DNA of 64,000 nt from Alphaproteobacteria bacterium SS10 (GCA_019192455.1 JAHCML010000003.1:1452160-1516159), one strand, 5' to 3'. Positions 1 through 11,807 are shown, counted from the stretch's first letter. The notes: a model not told the origin generated them from the sequence alone. Translations and numbers: made by a program.

Positions 1-162
1 AGCGATCTCACGCAGGGCGACCACTGGGTTTTTGTCGTTGTCACGCTCGATATGCAGTGGGGTGCCACCACCGATTTCACGTGCACGCTGGGAGGCCAGC
101 ATGACGAGATCAAAACGGTTTGGAACCTTCTCGACGCAATCTTCAACGGTAACGCGTGCCAT
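1..162 (-). CDS. rpoZ: RNA polymerase omega subunit (5' part, cut by window edge)
   Basis: The 54 codons visible here begin [13 protein letters not shown] and continue [16 protein letters not shown], the conserved N-terminus of the omega subunit, which helps fold and assemble the beta' subunit of RNA polymerase. The start ATG is at 162; the 3' end lies beyond base 1. The gene is downstream of folK on the same strand with about 118 bases between them, an arrangement common in Alphaproteobacteria (folK-rpoZ, often followed by relA/spoT). Identification is by family recognition; only the end of the protein is unseen. Confidence 0.93.
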   Translation of the reverse strand, partial: MARVTVEDCVEKVPNRFDLVMLASQRAREIGGGTPLHIERDNDKNPVVALREIA

Positions 163-280
163 GTCTTACAAATCCTCAGCCTAAAAGCAGTCGCGGAAGC
201 CCTATAAATAGGCGCCGCAGATGAATTTTGCACCTGCGAGATGCACGCGGTTCAAACCGCGAACACAGAAACTCTCAATA

Positions 281-778
281 TCAGGATAGGGGCACCGTAT
301 CGCCCGGCGCCGCAGGGGGCAAGGCCTGAAGCAGCATGGCTGCTGTTTTTCCAAGGCGGGGGTGCTGCCAATTGGGATCAATATCGCTAATCGGCTGCAG
401 AACAAACCGTCGTTCATGCAGCCTTGGATGCGGCAGGATAAGGCCCGGCCCTTCCTGAATCTCGGCATCAAAAGCGAGCAAATCCAGATCAACGATGCGC
501 GCGGCATTCACCACCGTCCGCTGACGACCCAGCTGTTGTTCAATCCCATGCAGGGTCGCCAGCAAGGAGTCTGATGTCCCCTCAAACGAGACTTCAACCA
601 CACCGTTCACAAAATTGGGCTGATCGCTAACCGGAACCGGATGGGTTTCATACCAATTGGACCGTCGCAGGATCTTGATGCCGGCCTGCCCCATCGCGGT
701 ACAGGCGGCCTCAATGACCGCCAGCGGTGGGCCAATATCCGGGTGGGGCAAATTACTGCCAAGCGCCACCAGTTTCAT
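281..778 (-). CDS. folK: 2-amino-4-hydroxy-6-hydroxymethyldihydropteridine pyrophosphokinase
   Basis: HPPK transfers pyrophosphate from ATP to 6-hydroxymethyl-7,8-dihydropterin, the step before dihydropteroate synthase in folate synthesis. The 165-residue length is normal for the family. Visible signatures are the N-terminal LGSNL, the substrate-binding stretch around RSNWYETHPV, the signature RIVDLDLLAFD with its metal-binding aspartates, and LPHPRLHERRFVLQPI near the C-terminus. The start ATG at 778 begins MKLVALGSN, the usual family start. It lies upstream of rpoZ on the same strand and may be co-transcribed with it. Confidence 0.95.
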   Translation of the reverse strand: MKLVALGSNLPHPDIGPPLAVIEAACTAMGQAGIKILRRSNWYETHPVPVSDQPNFVNGVVEVSFEGTSDSLLATLHGIEQQLGRQRTVVNAARIVDLDLLAFDAEIQEGPGLILPHPRLHERRFVLQPISDIDPNWQHPRLGKTAAMLLQALPPAAPGDTVPLS

Positions 779-949
779 AAGCGTCGATATCCAAAATGTG
801 ATGAGGTCCTAACAACTTAAAGGACCATATCCAGATCATCAGGGAGCCTGACCGGTTACGCTTGCCGTTCCGGCTTACCCCCTGCTATCACCCGACATAG
901 CCAGACGGCAACCGGCTGGCTTAACCCTATTTCTATAAAGGCATTTTTA

Positions 950-1549
950 ATGATCATTTATAAACAAGAGCGCCTGGCGATGTTTATCGACGGCGCCAAT
1001 CTTTACCACGCCGCGAAGAACCTCGATTTCGACATCGATTACAAATCACTGCTTCGCTGGGCGACCCAGCGTGGCCGGTTAATCCGCGCCTATTACTATA
1101 CCGCGATTGATGAGGATCAGGAGTACTCCCCCCTCAAGCCACTGGTCGATTGGCTCGATTACAATGGCTACACCATGGTCACCAAGCGACCGAAAGAGTT
1201 CACGGATAGCGCCGGCCGCCGCAAAACCCGCGGCAACATGGATGTGGAACTGGCCGTCGATGTGATGGAGCTCGCGCCCCATCTAGATCATGTCATGCTG
1301 TTCTCTGGTGATGGTGACTTTGCCCCGCTTGTCGATGCCATTCAGCGCAAAGGCCTCCGGGTGACTGTGATCAGCACCACCCGCACCAACCCGCCCATGG
1401 TTGCGGATGAGCTTCGCCGCAAAGCCGACAACTTCTTTGACCTCTCGGATCTGGTTGAGGAGTTTGCCCGCGCAGATCGTGATGAACCACGCCGTCCCCG
1501 CCGCCGCCAGGATGAGGACGATGACTATGATGATGAGGATGACTACTAA
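950..1549 (+). CDS. NYN domain (LabA/DUF88 family) protein
   Basis: A 199-residue NYN-domain protein, a PIN-like nuclease fold. The N-terminal FIDGANLYHAAK carries the first conserved aspartate. TRGNMDVELAVDVM carries the next acidic cluster, and LFSGDGDFAPLVDAI is the third motif, so the predicted metal-binding acidic residues are intact and RNA cleavage or binding is plausible. The C-terminal 30 residues are an arginine/proline-rich patch followed by a run of Asp, Glu and Tyr, a charged disordered tail. Two upstream start choices are possible because MAMF-like codons lie further in; ATG 950 gives MIIYKQERLAMF, where the internal Met is also feasible. It is followed 34 bases later by a DNA glycosylase gene, so the two may be co-transcribed. 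Substrate unknown. Confidence 0.85.
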   Translation: MIIYKQERLAMFIDGANLYHAAKNLDFDIDYKSLLRWATQRGRLIRAYYYTAIDEDQEYSPLKPLVDWLDYNGYTMVTKRPKEFTDSAGRRKTRGNMDVELAVDVMELAPHLDHVMLFSGDGDFAPLVDAIQRKGLRVTVISTTRTNPPMVADELRRKADNFFDLSDLVEEFARADRDEPRRPRRRQDEDDDYDDEDDY

Positions 1550-1583
1550 TCGGTCCGACCACTTACCGATTTAGCGTTGCCCC

Positions 1584-2228
1584 ATGACCTTCATCCCTGC
1601 CCCACCGAGCGATTGCTCAGACTGCCCGCGCCTGTCCCAGTTCCTAGCCGACACGCGGGTTAAGCTGCCCGATTATCATAACGCGCCGGTGCCATCATTT
1701 GGCCCAACGGATGCAGAGTTGCTGATCGTAGGCCTCGCACCCGGCATGCATGGGGCCAATCAAACCGGACGTCCATTCACCGGCGATTATGCCGGTGACC
1801 TGCTCTACGCCACCCTCGGTAAGTTCGGGTTTGCCACGGGCACTTATGCCAAGCGTCCGGATGATGGCCTTCAGCTTACCGGTTGCCGGGTCACCAATGC
1901 GGTTCGTTGTGTGCCACCGCAGAACAAGCCAGAAACCAAAGAGATTGCCACCTGTCGGCCCTATCTGACTGGTGAGCTCGACCTACTGCCCAATCTGAAG
2001 GCGGTGCTGACCCTTGGGCTGATCGCCCATAAATCAACACTTGCCGCCATTGGCCTAAAGCAGAGCTATGTCCCCTTCACCCATGGCGGGAAGCATGAGG
2101 TGGGCAAGCCTTGGAAGCTGTTCGGCAGCTATCACTGCTCACGCTACAACACCAATACAGGACGTCTGACGACCGAGATGTTCGAGGCAGTGTTTCAGGG
2201 CATTCGCACCCATTTAGACCAAGCATAA
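1584..2228 (+). CDS. Uracil-DNA glycosylase, family 5 (UdgB-type)
   Basis: Removes uracil and other deaminated bases from DNA in base excision repair. The 214-residue protein has motif 1 GLAPGMHGANQTGRPF near residue 50 and motif 2 HCSRYNTNTG near residue 183. The family 5 form of motif 1 lacks the catalytic Asp or Asn seen in families 1 and 4, and Ala is present here as expected. Cysteines for a 4Fe-4S cluster are present: two in SDCSDCPRL near the N-terminus and two around residues 112-127 (VRCVPP and ATCRPY). Start ATG 1584 puts the first Cys motif close to the N-terminus, as in relatives. It lies downstream of the NYN gene. Confidence 0.9.
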   Translation: MTFIPAPPSDCSDCPRLSQFLADTRVKLPDYHNAPVPSFGPTDAELLIVGLAPGMHGANQTGRPFTGDYAGDLLYATLGKFGFATGTYAKRPDDGLQLTGCRVTNAVRCVPPQNKPETKEIATCRPYLTGELDLLPNLKAVLTLGLIAHKSTLAAIGLKQSYVPFTHGGKHEVGKPWKLFGSYHCSRYNTNTGRLTTEMFEAVFQGIRTHLDQA

Positions 2229-2297
2229 ATCGGCTTTATCCACACCGAATCGGGGTTATCCCCTGACGCGACTCGTATTTCGACTCGCCAGTCTGAA

Positions 2298-2344
2298 TGC
2301 GCATATCTAGTGTTTATCTGATTATTGAGCACTAGATATGGTTA
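2298..2344. promoter_or_regulatory. Tandem NrdR-like boxes upstream of the NrdJ-like gene
   Basis: Bases 2302-2312 (CATATCTAGTG) and 2330-2340 (CACTAGATATG) form a perfect 11-base inverted repeat. Each arm fits half to most of the known 16-base NrdR operator pattern (ACACTAKATATNGTGT-like). Aligned to that pattern the boxes cover 2298-2313 and 2329-2344, and their centres are 31 bases apart. NrdR boxes are known to occur as pairs spaced by whole helical turns, close to this value. The left half of the first box is weak. The pair ends 9 bases before the ATG at 2354, so it would overlap the promoter or leader, consistent with repression. Confidence 0.6.
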
Positions 2345-2353
2345 ATTCGGGCG

Positions 2354-5092
2354 ATGCAGATCCATCGATACTATGCCCTGTCCGGGCTTTCGGCACCGAC
2401 CATGCGGTCGGTCGAGATCGACGCACCGGTATGGGACGATGCGGCGGGACACGGCGCCCCAACCCATGTCTCAGTTCCGGCGGACTGGCCCGATGAAGCG
2501 GCGCGCAACTTTGCCCGTGTAGCTTGCTATCCTGCCCGCCTCCCCCGTCACTTAAAGCCAATTGGCGCCACCAATGTGCCAGAGCCACTGTGGCGGCGCG
2601 GCGTCGATAAGCAGGCCTCAAAAGCAGCCGCAAGGCAGGACCGGTTTCAGTATGAGAATGATACGGTGGCGGTGGCGGACCGTGTTTCCAACAGCCTCGC
2701 CTATTGGGGCTGGCGCCTCGGTTACTTTGACAGCGCGGGCGATGCCGAAACATTCCGCGATGAGCTATCAGCCCTTATCCTAAGCCGCCGCATAATCCCC
2801 GGCGCAAAGATGTGGGCGCGAATGGGCCTGCATTGGGCCTATGGGATCAACGAGGCGCCATCGCTTGGTGCGGGCCGTGACGGCTTCTCCCTCTCTGCTG
2901 ACCAACAGCAGATCGACCGGATTACCAGCCTGGTTGAACGCCCCGATCTCTCTGACCTGAAGCCATCGGGCATTTCCCATGATCACGATGCCTTGGATGA
3001 GTTAGGCAACCGCGATTGGTTGGCCGCCACCCATGCTGTGGGGGCTGGTAAGCTATCCCGTGCCGCAAAGGCGCTTATGGACAGCCTATCTGGCGAGCCA
3101 TCGGTCAACAGCATCGTTGAAGCCTTCTCCAAACCAGAGATTGCCAAGGCGGTGGCAGAAGCCCGTGATTCGGGCCTCACTGATCCCCTAATCATGCGGG
3201 CCGTGCAGCTGTATCTCGACGGTAGGCTGGATCGCTTTGGCGCCTGGATCGCCTCAATGACCGGCGTGGAGCCGGATGCCCCGGCACCTCTAACCATTGG
3301 CATCGGTGATGACGCGTTAGAGCGCGCCCTGCTGGTTGAGGCCGAGGGTCCAGCCATGACCACCGGCAGTGACGCCGATGCGCGTGGCCTGATGGACGCG
3401 CTTGAATGGCATGCCTGGACCAGTGGTCAGGCCAATGTGCGTTTTGAGGATACCGCCGAAGCCTGGCGCAATGGCGATTGCACCGATAGCGAGGCGCCGC
3501 GCCCACTGCTGACGGTGATGCCGGGCGCCTTCCTGCTTGATCCGGATAGCAGCGACGACACCATTGATTTTGACCTGCCTGGCTACGTCCACACCTGCCG
3601 ATTAGCGGTCATTGCCTTGGACATTGCCGTTAGCCTACAGCACCACCCACTTGAAGCTGATGCCATCGCAACCCGTGATGGCCGGGCCATCGCACTGAAT
3701 ATCGGTCCCCTGGCCCCGATGCTTGAGCATCTAGAGCTGGATGTGGAAGACAGCGCGGCGCAGTCGCTCTGTGCTGGTATCGCCAGTGTGACCAGCGCGC
3801 TTGCCACCGGCTGTTCCGCCGAACTGGCCCAGAATTTGGGCGCCTGTCCTGCTGGCAGCACGGCCGAACCACGTATGCTCGCCGTATTGGAGAACCGGGC
3901 ATTGGCAGCTGCCGGCCAAACCACCGGCTACCTAAACCTCGATATCCAACCACTGCCGTTTCAGATGCTGGATTGCCCACTGCCCAGCTTGGCAGAAGCG
4001 GTCGGCACCGCCTGGATTGATGCTCTCGCCATGGCCACCGATTGCGGGCAACGCAACCTCTCAACCGTCACCATGGTCGATATGGGTGAGATGACTGCAA
4101 TGGCTGAAGGACGCCACGCCCTGGCCCTTGCCGGTGATGAGACCAGTGCCCTAGCCCAGATTGAGATGATGGCGGCCTGCCAGCCCTATCTCTCCATGCC
4201 GATTGATCAGACCATCGACCTACCCTTCGACACCGACCTGTCCAGCACCGGTGATTTGATCCTGAAGGGCTGGCGCCGTGGGCTATGGACCATGCGCTGC
4301 TATCGTGAGGCTGGCCCTGCCGGGCAGCCGTGGCGCCTGCCATTCGATATGCCGGAAGTGGCCGCAAACACGCCGCAAGCGGCCAACGCGAACGATGTTG
4401 ACCAACGTCGCCGATCAATGCCCGGGCGCCGCAAGGGCTATACCCAGAAGGCCACCGTCGGTGGGCATAAGGTCTACCTTCGCACGGGTGAGTATGAGGA
4501 TGGGCGTCTCGGCGAAATCTTCATCGATATGCATAAGGAGGGCGCAGCCTTCCGCTCACTGATGAATAACTTCGCCATCGCGGTGTCCATTGGCCTGCAA
4601 TATGGCGTGCCGCTGGAAGAGTTTGTCGAGGCGTTCACCTTCACCCGGTTTGAGCCTGCCGGCCCGGTCGATGGGAATGAGGCTGTAAAGATGGCCACCT
4701 CTGTTCTCGACTACATGTTCCGTGAACTGGCGATCTCGTATCTTGGCCGGGATGACCTGGCCCATGCGCGCCCCGATGATATGCGCCATGACAGCCTGGG
4801 CACAGGCGATAGCCAGGGTGATCTCCCCCAGGCACCGGCAGCCGGTGAAATGCTGAAGCGTCTGGCCTCACGCGGTTATATGCGTGACCCGCTATATGCG
4901 CTGGATCGTGATGGCAATGCCGCCAAGCCGCAAAACGCCCGTGCGGCACAAGCCATGGCCATGGGGTTCTTGGGTGAGCCCTGCCCGAATTGCGGCAGCC
5001 TTACCCTGATGCCAGGCGAGGATGGCGCCTCCTGCCGCACCTGCAACTATGTGGTTGATCAGAGCCGCAGTGATGCCGGCGCCCTACTCTAG
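2354..5092 (+). CDS. Degenerate class II (B12-dependent) ribonucleotide reductase-like protein
   Basis: A 912-residue protein collinear with the ends of alphaproteobacterial NrdJ but not with its catalytic core. Matching parts: [16 protein letters not shown] and [12 protein letters not shown] (residues about 110-170), a middle stretch [39 protein letters not shown], and an almost canonical TSCPD domain from about residue 688 ([20 protein letters not shown] and [20 protein letters not shown]). The C-terminus has CPNCG (about 876) and CRTCNY. Missing: the NPCSEY finger loop with the thiyl-radical Cys and Glu, the APTGTIG phosphate loop, and the PHACFIQ and GSGTGSNFS segments; at the expected finger-loop place there is [12 protein letters not shown]. 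The frame is open throughout, so this looks like a conserved pseudoenzyme rather than a decaying gene. It is preceded by two NrdR-like boxes. A true nrdJ would be needed elsewhere. Start ATG 2354 is the first in-frame ATG after the boxes. Confidence 0.8.
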   Translation: MQIHRYYALSGLSAPTMRSVEIDAPVWDDAAGHGAPTHVSVPADWPDEAARNFARVACYPARLPRHLKPIGATNVPEPLWRRGVDKQASKAAARQDRFQYENDTVAVADRVSNSLAYWGWRLGYFDSAGDAETFRDELSALILSRRIIPGAKMWARMGLHWAYGINEAPSLGAGRDGFSLSADQQQIDRITSLVERPDLSDLKPSGISHDHDALDELGNRDWLAATHAVGAGKLSRAAKALMDSLSGEPSVNSIVEAFSKPEIAKAVAEARDSGLTDPLIMRAVQLYLDGRLDRFGAWIASMTGVEPDAPAPLTIGIGDDALERALLVEAEGPAMTTGSDADARGLMDALEWHAWTSGQANVRFEDTAEAWRNGDCTDSEAPRPLLTVMPGAFLLDPDSSDDTIDFDLPGYVHTCRLAVIALDIAVSLQHHPLEADAIATRDGRAIALNIGPLAPMLEHLELDVEDSAAQSLCAGIASVTSALATGCSAELAQNLGACPAGSTAEPRMLAVLENRALAAAGQTTGYLNLDIQPLPFQMLDCPLPSLAEAVGTAWIDALAMATDCGQRNLSTVTMVDMGEMTAMAEGRHALALAGDETSALAQIEMMAACQPYLSMPIDQTIDLPFDTDLSSTGDLILKGWRRGLWTMRCYREAGPAGQPWRLPFDMPEVAANTPQAANANDVDQRRRSMPGRRKGYTQKATVGGHKVYLRTGEYEDGRLGEIFIDMHKEGAAFRSLMNNFAIAVSIGLQYGVPLEEFVEAFTFTRFEPAGPVDGNEAVKMATSVLDYMFRELAISYLGRDDLAHARPDDMRHDSLGTGDSQGDLPQAPAAGEMLKRLASRGYMRDPLYALDRDGNAAKPQNARAAQAMAMGFLGEPCPNCGSLTLMPGEDGASCRTCNYVVDQSRSDAGALL

Positions 5093-5100
5093 GCAAAACC

Positions 5101-5814
5101 TTACAGCGCAACACCGGGCTTCATGGCAGGAGCGTGCCCAGCCTCTGCCATCGGTCGGCTGTCGCCCCGACGCGGGCGCATCAATGAGCGGGATGGCATT
5201 GGGATAGACCGGTGCATCCAGGCGCGCATCCATCCGGCCGCCGCCTCGGCACTATCAAACTGAACCGGATCGCTAAGGCGTGATGGGTTGGTCGGTATCC
5301 GTCGGTCCTTGGGCGTCGTCGCCTGCTCACCAACTTGCAGCTCCACCACCTCGGCTGGTTTTGGGCCACCGGCCCAACCTTGGGCGGCACCCTCTAGCGC
5401 TGCAGCAGAAAGCTTCAGCGGCAGCATTTGCATCTGCCACATGCCGAGCATGGTGCGGGCCGCTGCACCGCTTAACGTGTCGGCGTGGATGTTGGGATAT
5501 CGCGCGCGCTCCAAACGCTCTTTAGAGCCTTCAAGGGCCACAACGGGCGCCTTCGGCACCGGGGCCGCCCCCTCGCCATACTCGGTCGTGATGATCGTAC
5601 CGCTCGGGTTGAACTGCAGCGTAAAGGCCCGATCCCGATGGGTGCCAACCTCAGATATCTGAACGATGTGCAGATCGCCTGCAGGGGCAGAGTACCCCCT
5701 GACTGAGAACTCACTGCCGCGCAGCACTGCGCGCGCTTGCGTTTCCTCAACCACCGCGGCCAGTTGTGGCGCCGTGCGGTGCAAGAAGTCTAACGGGGAT
5801 TGACCTGCAGACAT
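5101..5814 (-). CDS. Conserved hypothetical protein
   Basis: A 237-residue protein of unknown function with no signal peptide and no recognised motif. The sequence begins MSAGQSPLDFLHRTAPQLAA and is rich in Ala and Pro towards the C-terminus. The frame stays open upstream to 5967, but ATG 5814 has a strong ribosome site (AGAAGGA, about 8 bases before it) and the extra 51 residues look non-coding (Arg/Trp/Cys rich), so I chose 5814. It is convergent with the NrdJ-like gene (8 bases between the stops) and divergent from the RidA gene. No function can be given. Confidence 0.7.
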   Translation of the reverse strand: MSAGQSPLDFLHRTAPQLAAVVEETQARAVLRGSEFSVRGYSAPAGDLHIVQISEVGTHRDRAFTLQFNPSGTIITTEYGEGAAPVPKAPVVALEGSKERLERARYPNIHADTLSGAAARTMLGMWQMQMLPLKLSAAALEGAAQGWAGGPKPAEVVELQVGEQATTPKDRRIPTNPSRLSDPVQFDSAEAAAGWMRAWMHRSIPMPSRSLMRPRRGDSRPMAEAGHAPAMKPGVAL

Positions 5815-5912
5815 GATTATCGTCCTTCTACGCTGGCAATTTAGGGAGAGATTTGGCCAGCCTTCATAGGCACGCGAACAAACCACCACCCTCACAGGAA
5901 AACACCAACGCC

Positions 5913-6371
5913 ATGATCGAAGAAACTTTACAAAAGCTGGGGTTAACCCTGCCCAATGCCGCCGCACCCGCCGCTAATTACGTGCCCAGCGTGCAGCATG
6001 GCAGCCTCTTGTTCATTTCCGGCCAGTTGCCACTGCTAGACGGTAGGTTATTCGCCACTGGAAAACTGGGCGCCGAGGTTGATCTGGAAACCGGGCAACA
6101 GGCGGCACGCCATTGCGCCCTTAACATTTTGGCCCAGCTGAACCGTGCAATTGACGGCGATTGGTCAAAGTTTGATCGGATCATCAAACTGACCAGCTTC
6201 GTTAACTCCACACCTGAATTCGCTGACCACCACCTCGTCACCAACGGCTGCTCTGACTTGCTGGGTGAGGTTTTGGGTGACGCTGGCCGCCATAGCCGGT
6301 CCGCTGTTGGTATGGGCAATCTGCCCCTGAATGCTGCGGTTGAGATCGAGGCAATTGTTGGCCTGAAGTAA
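5913..6371 (+). CDS. RidA family protein (YjgF/YER057c/UK114)
   Basis: A 152-residue member of the RidA superfamily, trimeric proteins of which many hydrolyse reactive enamines or imines. It shows the typical N-terminal region FISGQLPLLDGRL, the middle RIIKLTSFVNSTPEF, and the end RSAVGMGNLPLNAAVEIEAIVG. The catalytic Arg of true RidA (in the R-S/T-A-V stretch, here RSAVGMGNLPL) is present. Length and the G(L/N)LPLNA variant place it in the YjgH/Rid2-7-like subgroups rather than classic RidA. Start ATG 5913 has AGGAAA upstream; the frame extends to 5853 but those residues are unlike the family. Confidence 0.85.
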   Translation: MIEETLQKLGLTLPNAAAPAANYVPSVQHGSLLFISGQLPLLDGRLFATGKLGAEVDLETGQQAARHCALNILAQLNRAIDGDWSKFDRIIKLTSFVNSTPEFADHHLVTNGCSDLLGEVLGDAGRHSRSAVGMGNLPLNAAVEIEAIVGLK

Positions 6372-6449
6372 GTGTTGGGCAGGGTTGCCCTTGCATCTGC
6401 GCTGCGGCGCACCATCCTCTGTGGTGGTCCCTGATTAGCCAAGGCAACC

Positions 6450-7622
6450 ATGCCCGATACCGCAGATCCCGAAAACCAGCTGACAGTTGAGGTCGCACAC
6501 GGCCTCGACCAGATCGACCGCGACGTGTGGGATGCCTGCGCCGGGACCGATAACCCGTTTCTAAGCTACGACTTCCTGCATGCGTTGGAGGCCAGCGGAT
6601 CAGCCACGGCAGATACCGGCTGGTTACCGGCCCATATGCTGATCAAGCGCCCTGTGCATGGCGATGTGGTCGCGGTTGCCCCGCTCTATCTCAAAGGGCA
6701 TTCCCAGGGCGAGTATGTCTTTGACCATGGCTGGGCCCATGCGTTGGAAAGTGCGGGTGGCGACTACTATCCAAAGCTGCAAGGGGCCGTCCCCTTCTCC
6801 CCTGTCACTGGCCCACGGATCCTGGTGCGCCCCGACGCGGACAAGCAATGGCTCTACTACCTTGCCGCGCGTGGGATGGAGCAGATCGGCGAGCGCTACG
6901 ACATCTCCTCAATCCATGTGACCTTCCTAACCGAGGAGGAATGGACAGCCCTTGGCGATGCCGGTTGGCTGCAAAGAACGGGCTGCCAATACCATTGGTA
7001 TAATCAGGGCTATGAGAGTTTTGATGACTTCCTAGGCGCCCTCAATTCCCGCAAGCGAAAGGCCGTACGCAAGGAACGGCGTGAGGTGGCGGAAACCGGC
7101 TTGACCATGCGCCATTTGACCGGCGATGACCTAACACCGGAGGTTTGGGACCGGTTTTTCCAATTCTACCTGGACACCAGTGGTCGCAAGTGGGGCAGCG
7201 CCTACCTAACCCGAGACTTCTTCCACATGATCGGGGAGACGATGGCCGATAAGTGCCTGCTGGTTGCCGCCGAAGATGACGGTGAGATGATTGCCGGTGC
7301 GTTCAACATGATTGGCGGCAACGCCCTTTATGGCCGCAACTGGGGTTGCCTTGATCGGTATAAGAACCTGCATTTTGAGGCCTGCTACTACCAGGCGATC
7401 GATTTCGCGATTGAGCATAAGCTGGAATTGGTTGAGGCCGGTGCCCAGGGTGAACACAAGATCCAGCGCGGCTACCTGCCAACAAAAACCTACTCTGCCC
7501 ACTTCATCTACAACCCACGCTTCCGCGAAGCGGTGGATGACTTCCTAACCCGCGAACGCCCAGCGATTAATCGCCAGATCAAATATCTGGGCGAAGAGAG
7601 CCCTTATAAGCAGGGGGACTAA
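6450..7622 (+). CDS. COG3146 (DUF482) GNAT-fold acyltransferase
   Basis: A 390-residue protein of the COG3146 family, related to the FemX/peptidoglycan-bridge type of double GNAT fold. The visible family features are NPFLSYDFLHALEASGSA near the N-terminus, AVAPLYLKGHSQGEYVFDHGWA, the basic segment LNSRKRKAVRKERREV, and the C-terminal GAQGEHKIQRGYLPTKTYSAH. Members are annotated as N-acetyltransferases, but the substrate is not established. The stop codon overlaps the stop of the convergent CoA-transferase gene by 4 bases (7619-7622). It lies 78 bases after the RidA gene and may share its transcript. Confidence 0.85.
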   Translation: MPDTADPENQLTVEVAHGLDQIDRDVWDACAGTDNPFLSYDFLHALEASGSATADTGWLPAHMLIKRPVHGDVVAVAPLYLKGHSQGEYVFDHGWAHALESAGGDYYPKLQGAVPFSPVTGPRILVRPDADKQWLYYLAARGMEQIGERYDISSIHVTFLTEEEWTALGDAGWLQRTGCQYHWYNQGYESFDDFLGALNSRKRKAVRKERREVAETGLTMRHLTGDDLTPEVWDRFFQFYLDTSGRKWGSAYLTRDFFHMIGETMADKCLLVAAEDDGEMIAGAFNMIGGNALYGRNWGCLDRYKNLHFEACYYQAIDFAIEHKLELVEAGAQGEHKIQRGYLPTKTYSAHFIYNPRFREAVDDFLTRERPAINRQIKYLGEESPYKQGD

Positions 7623-8713
7623 TCCCAGAGCATCAGCGCTGCCTGGCTCGTTAGCTCTCGAACAGGTTGCCGTGTTTGGGGGCCCTTCCCATCGAGCTTA
7701 AGCCCGCTCAACACCTGCCCATCAGCCACCAGCCCTCGTTTGCGAACGTGCTGATGTTCAGTGATCTCGTCCCAACCCAAGACCGGTTCAACACAGCAAT
7801 CGATGTCTTGAAAGACGGCCATCCATTCATCCCGATTTTGGGTAGCAATGATCGAGGCGACCTCAGCCACCAAGCCGGTCTGCGGAAGCGGTCTCTCAAA
7901 CTGCCGTTGGATTAGATCGGTTCTTTCCAGAGCCTCACAGAACCTTGCCCAGAACTTCTCTTCCAGCGCGCCGACGCTTAACCACGCCCCATCCGCGCAT
8001 TGATAGAACTGATAGCAGGCAGCACCACCGCTGAGCAGACCAGCACCGCGTTTGACTGGGTTACCAGCAACAGCCTCAGCCAGGCCAAAGGACTGCCAGG
8101 CGAGCATCGTCTCCATGATGGAGAGGTCGTAGAAACCGCCCTGCCCGCTTTGGCCCGCTTTATGGATGCCAGCCAGCGCGGCAATCGCCACCATCATGCC
8201 GCTTGCCATATCCGCCATCGGTGGGAATGGCGCAACTGGCCGCTCCTCCGTGCCAGAGGCGGCAAAGCTTCCGGCAATCGCACCATAGTTGATGTCGTGG
8301 CCCGCCCGCATGGCATAGGGGCCGGTTTGGCCCCAGCCGGATAGGGCGACATGAACCAATCTAGGATTATCTTCGATCAGCGCGGCATGCCCCAAGCCAA
8401 GGCGGTCCATGGTTCCCGGCCGAAAGCTCTCAACCAGGATATCGGCACGACTGATAAGCTGCTTGGCCTGGCCCAAACCGTCATCGGACTTAAGGTCTAA
8501 GCGGGTCACCACCTTACCGGCATTGATCGCCTGATAGATCGGGCTGTCACCATCACCCTCCTGATCGAGGTGGCGCATGGGGTCACCGCCCGGGGGCTCA
8601 ATCTTGATCACCTCCGCCCCAAGGTCGGCCAGGATCTGCGTGCCATAGGGGGCCGGAAGGTATTGGGCCAGTTCCACAACCCGAACACCGGTCAGCAGCG
8701 AATTTGGTCCCAT
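7619..8713 (-). CDS. CaiB/BaiF family CoA transferase (alpha-methylacyl-CoA racemase-like)
   Basis: A 364-residue class III CoA transferase-fold enzyme. LTGVRVVELAQYLPAPYGTQ and LADLGAEVIKIEPPGGDPMRHL are the N-terminal CoA-binding motifs; GWGQTGPYAMRAGHDINYGAIAG contains the catalytic Asp (GHDINY) region shared with alpha-methylacyl-CoA racemases. The ending LKLDG is usual for family members. The short length and the HDINY box favour racemase-like rather than formyl-CoA transferase activity, but substrate cannot be read from sequence. Start ATG 8713 fits the family N-terminus; the frame runs further upstream through the clpA terminator and clpA tail, which is not coding for this protein. It lies downstream of clpA, separated by a terminator. 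Confidence 0.88.
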   Translation of the reverse strand: MGPNSLLTGVRVVELAQYLPAPYGTQILADLGAEVIKIEPPGGDPMRHLDQEGDGDSPIYQAINAGKVVTRLDLKSDDGLGQAKQLISRADILVESFRPGTMDRLGLGHAALIEDNPRLVHVALSGWGQTGPYAMRAGHDINYGAIAGSFAASGTEERPVAPFPPMADMASGMMVAIAALAGIHKAGQSGQGGFYDLSIMETMLAWQSFGLAEAVAGNPVKRGAGLLSGGAACYQFYQCADGAWLSVGALEEKFWARFCEALERTDLIQRQFERPLPQTGLVAEVASIIATQNRDEWMAVFQDIDCCVEPVLGWDEITEHQHVRKRGLVADGQVLSGLKLDGKGPQTRQPVRELTSQAALMLWD

Positions 8714-8724
8714 GGCCAACAATC

Positions 8725-8759
8725 CCAAAAAAGAAACGGCGGTGAAGCACACCGCCGTT
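8725..8759 (-). terminator. Rho-independent terminator after clpA
   Basis: On the minus strand AACGGCGGTG and CACCGCCGTT form a perfect 10-bp stem (8735-8744 with 8750-8759) around a 5-base loop, followed by CTTTTTTGGG. It lies 40 bases beyond the clpA stop and just before the CoA-transferase start. Confidence 0.9.
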
Positions 8760-8798
8760 CTTAATGCCTTGTCGGTATCAACCGCAATGGGAGCCGAA

Positions 8799-11156
<2,358 letters not shown>

Positions 11157-11283
11157 ACCGGGGTCCTTTCGCTTCCGGTGCCGGTGTCTCCGTAGGCCTA
11201 GCGGCTATCATGATGCTGATCCCGCTACTCCTTCATTAATGCGCACCTGATTTTGCGGCGCTGTTTTATACATGGGGAGGTGA

Positions 11284-11634
11284 TCACTCCTTCTCCAGTG
11301 TGCATTGGAGCGGGTGTTGATGTTGACGGGCAAAATCCATCACTTGTTGGACCTTGGTCTCGGCGATTTCATAGGTAAAGACGCCGCAGACACCGACGCC
11401 CCGCTTGTGCACATGCAACATGATACGCGTTGCTTCCTCGCGGGTCTTGTTGAAAAACCTCTCGAGAACGTGAACAACGAATTCCATGGGAGTGTAATCG
11501 TCATTCAGCATAAGAACCCGGTACATCGACGGCTTTTTCGTCTTTGTCCTGGTTTTAACGACGACACCGGTACCGCTACCCCCATCATTATCGCCATCAT
11601 CATCGAAGCGATTCGGGTCTGACAGCCGCGGCAT
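11284..11634 (-). CDS. clpS: ATP-dependent Clp protease adaptor ClpS
   Basis: Delivers N-degron substrates to ClpA. The core is present: [25 protein letters not shown] with the substrate-binding NDD and Met residues, the HVHKRG stretch, and the [13 protein letters not shown] region. The chosen start ATG 11634 gives 116 residues with a short acidic/glycine N-terminal tail, usual for the family. The frame is open to 11802, but a good promoter (11808-11836) would start transcription at about 11800, leaving no leader for that start. It precedes clpA on the same strand, the usual alphaproteobacterial arrangement. Confidence 0.93.
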   Translation of the reverse strand: MPRLSDPNRFDDDGDNDGGSGTGVVVKTRTKTKKPSMYRVLMLNDDYTPMEFVVHVLERFFNKTREEATRIMLHVHKRGVGVCGVFTYEIAETKVQQVMDFARQHQHPLQCTLEKE

Positions 11635-11807
11635 CACGCCACGTAAACCCGCCGCGGATGCCGTCGGCAGGAACAGGGCATTGATCTTGGAAACGTCAGA
11701 ATGGGGCACGGATAGTAATCTCAAGGCGCGGTGAAGAGGTGGGTGACAGTCCAGCGCCGCACCGACCTCGGCCACTGAACCCGGGCAAGTATGACTGCCC
11801 ACCCTTA

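Noticed and set aside
899-921. Short hairpin AGCCAG/CTGGCT before the NYN gene
   Set aside because: The stem is only 6 bp with no T-run, so it is not supported as a terminator or riboswitch.
5815-5967. Upstream extension of the minus-strand hypothetical at 5101
   Set aside because: The extra residues look non-coding and a strong ribosome site lies before ATG 5814; the extension would also run into the RidA gene.
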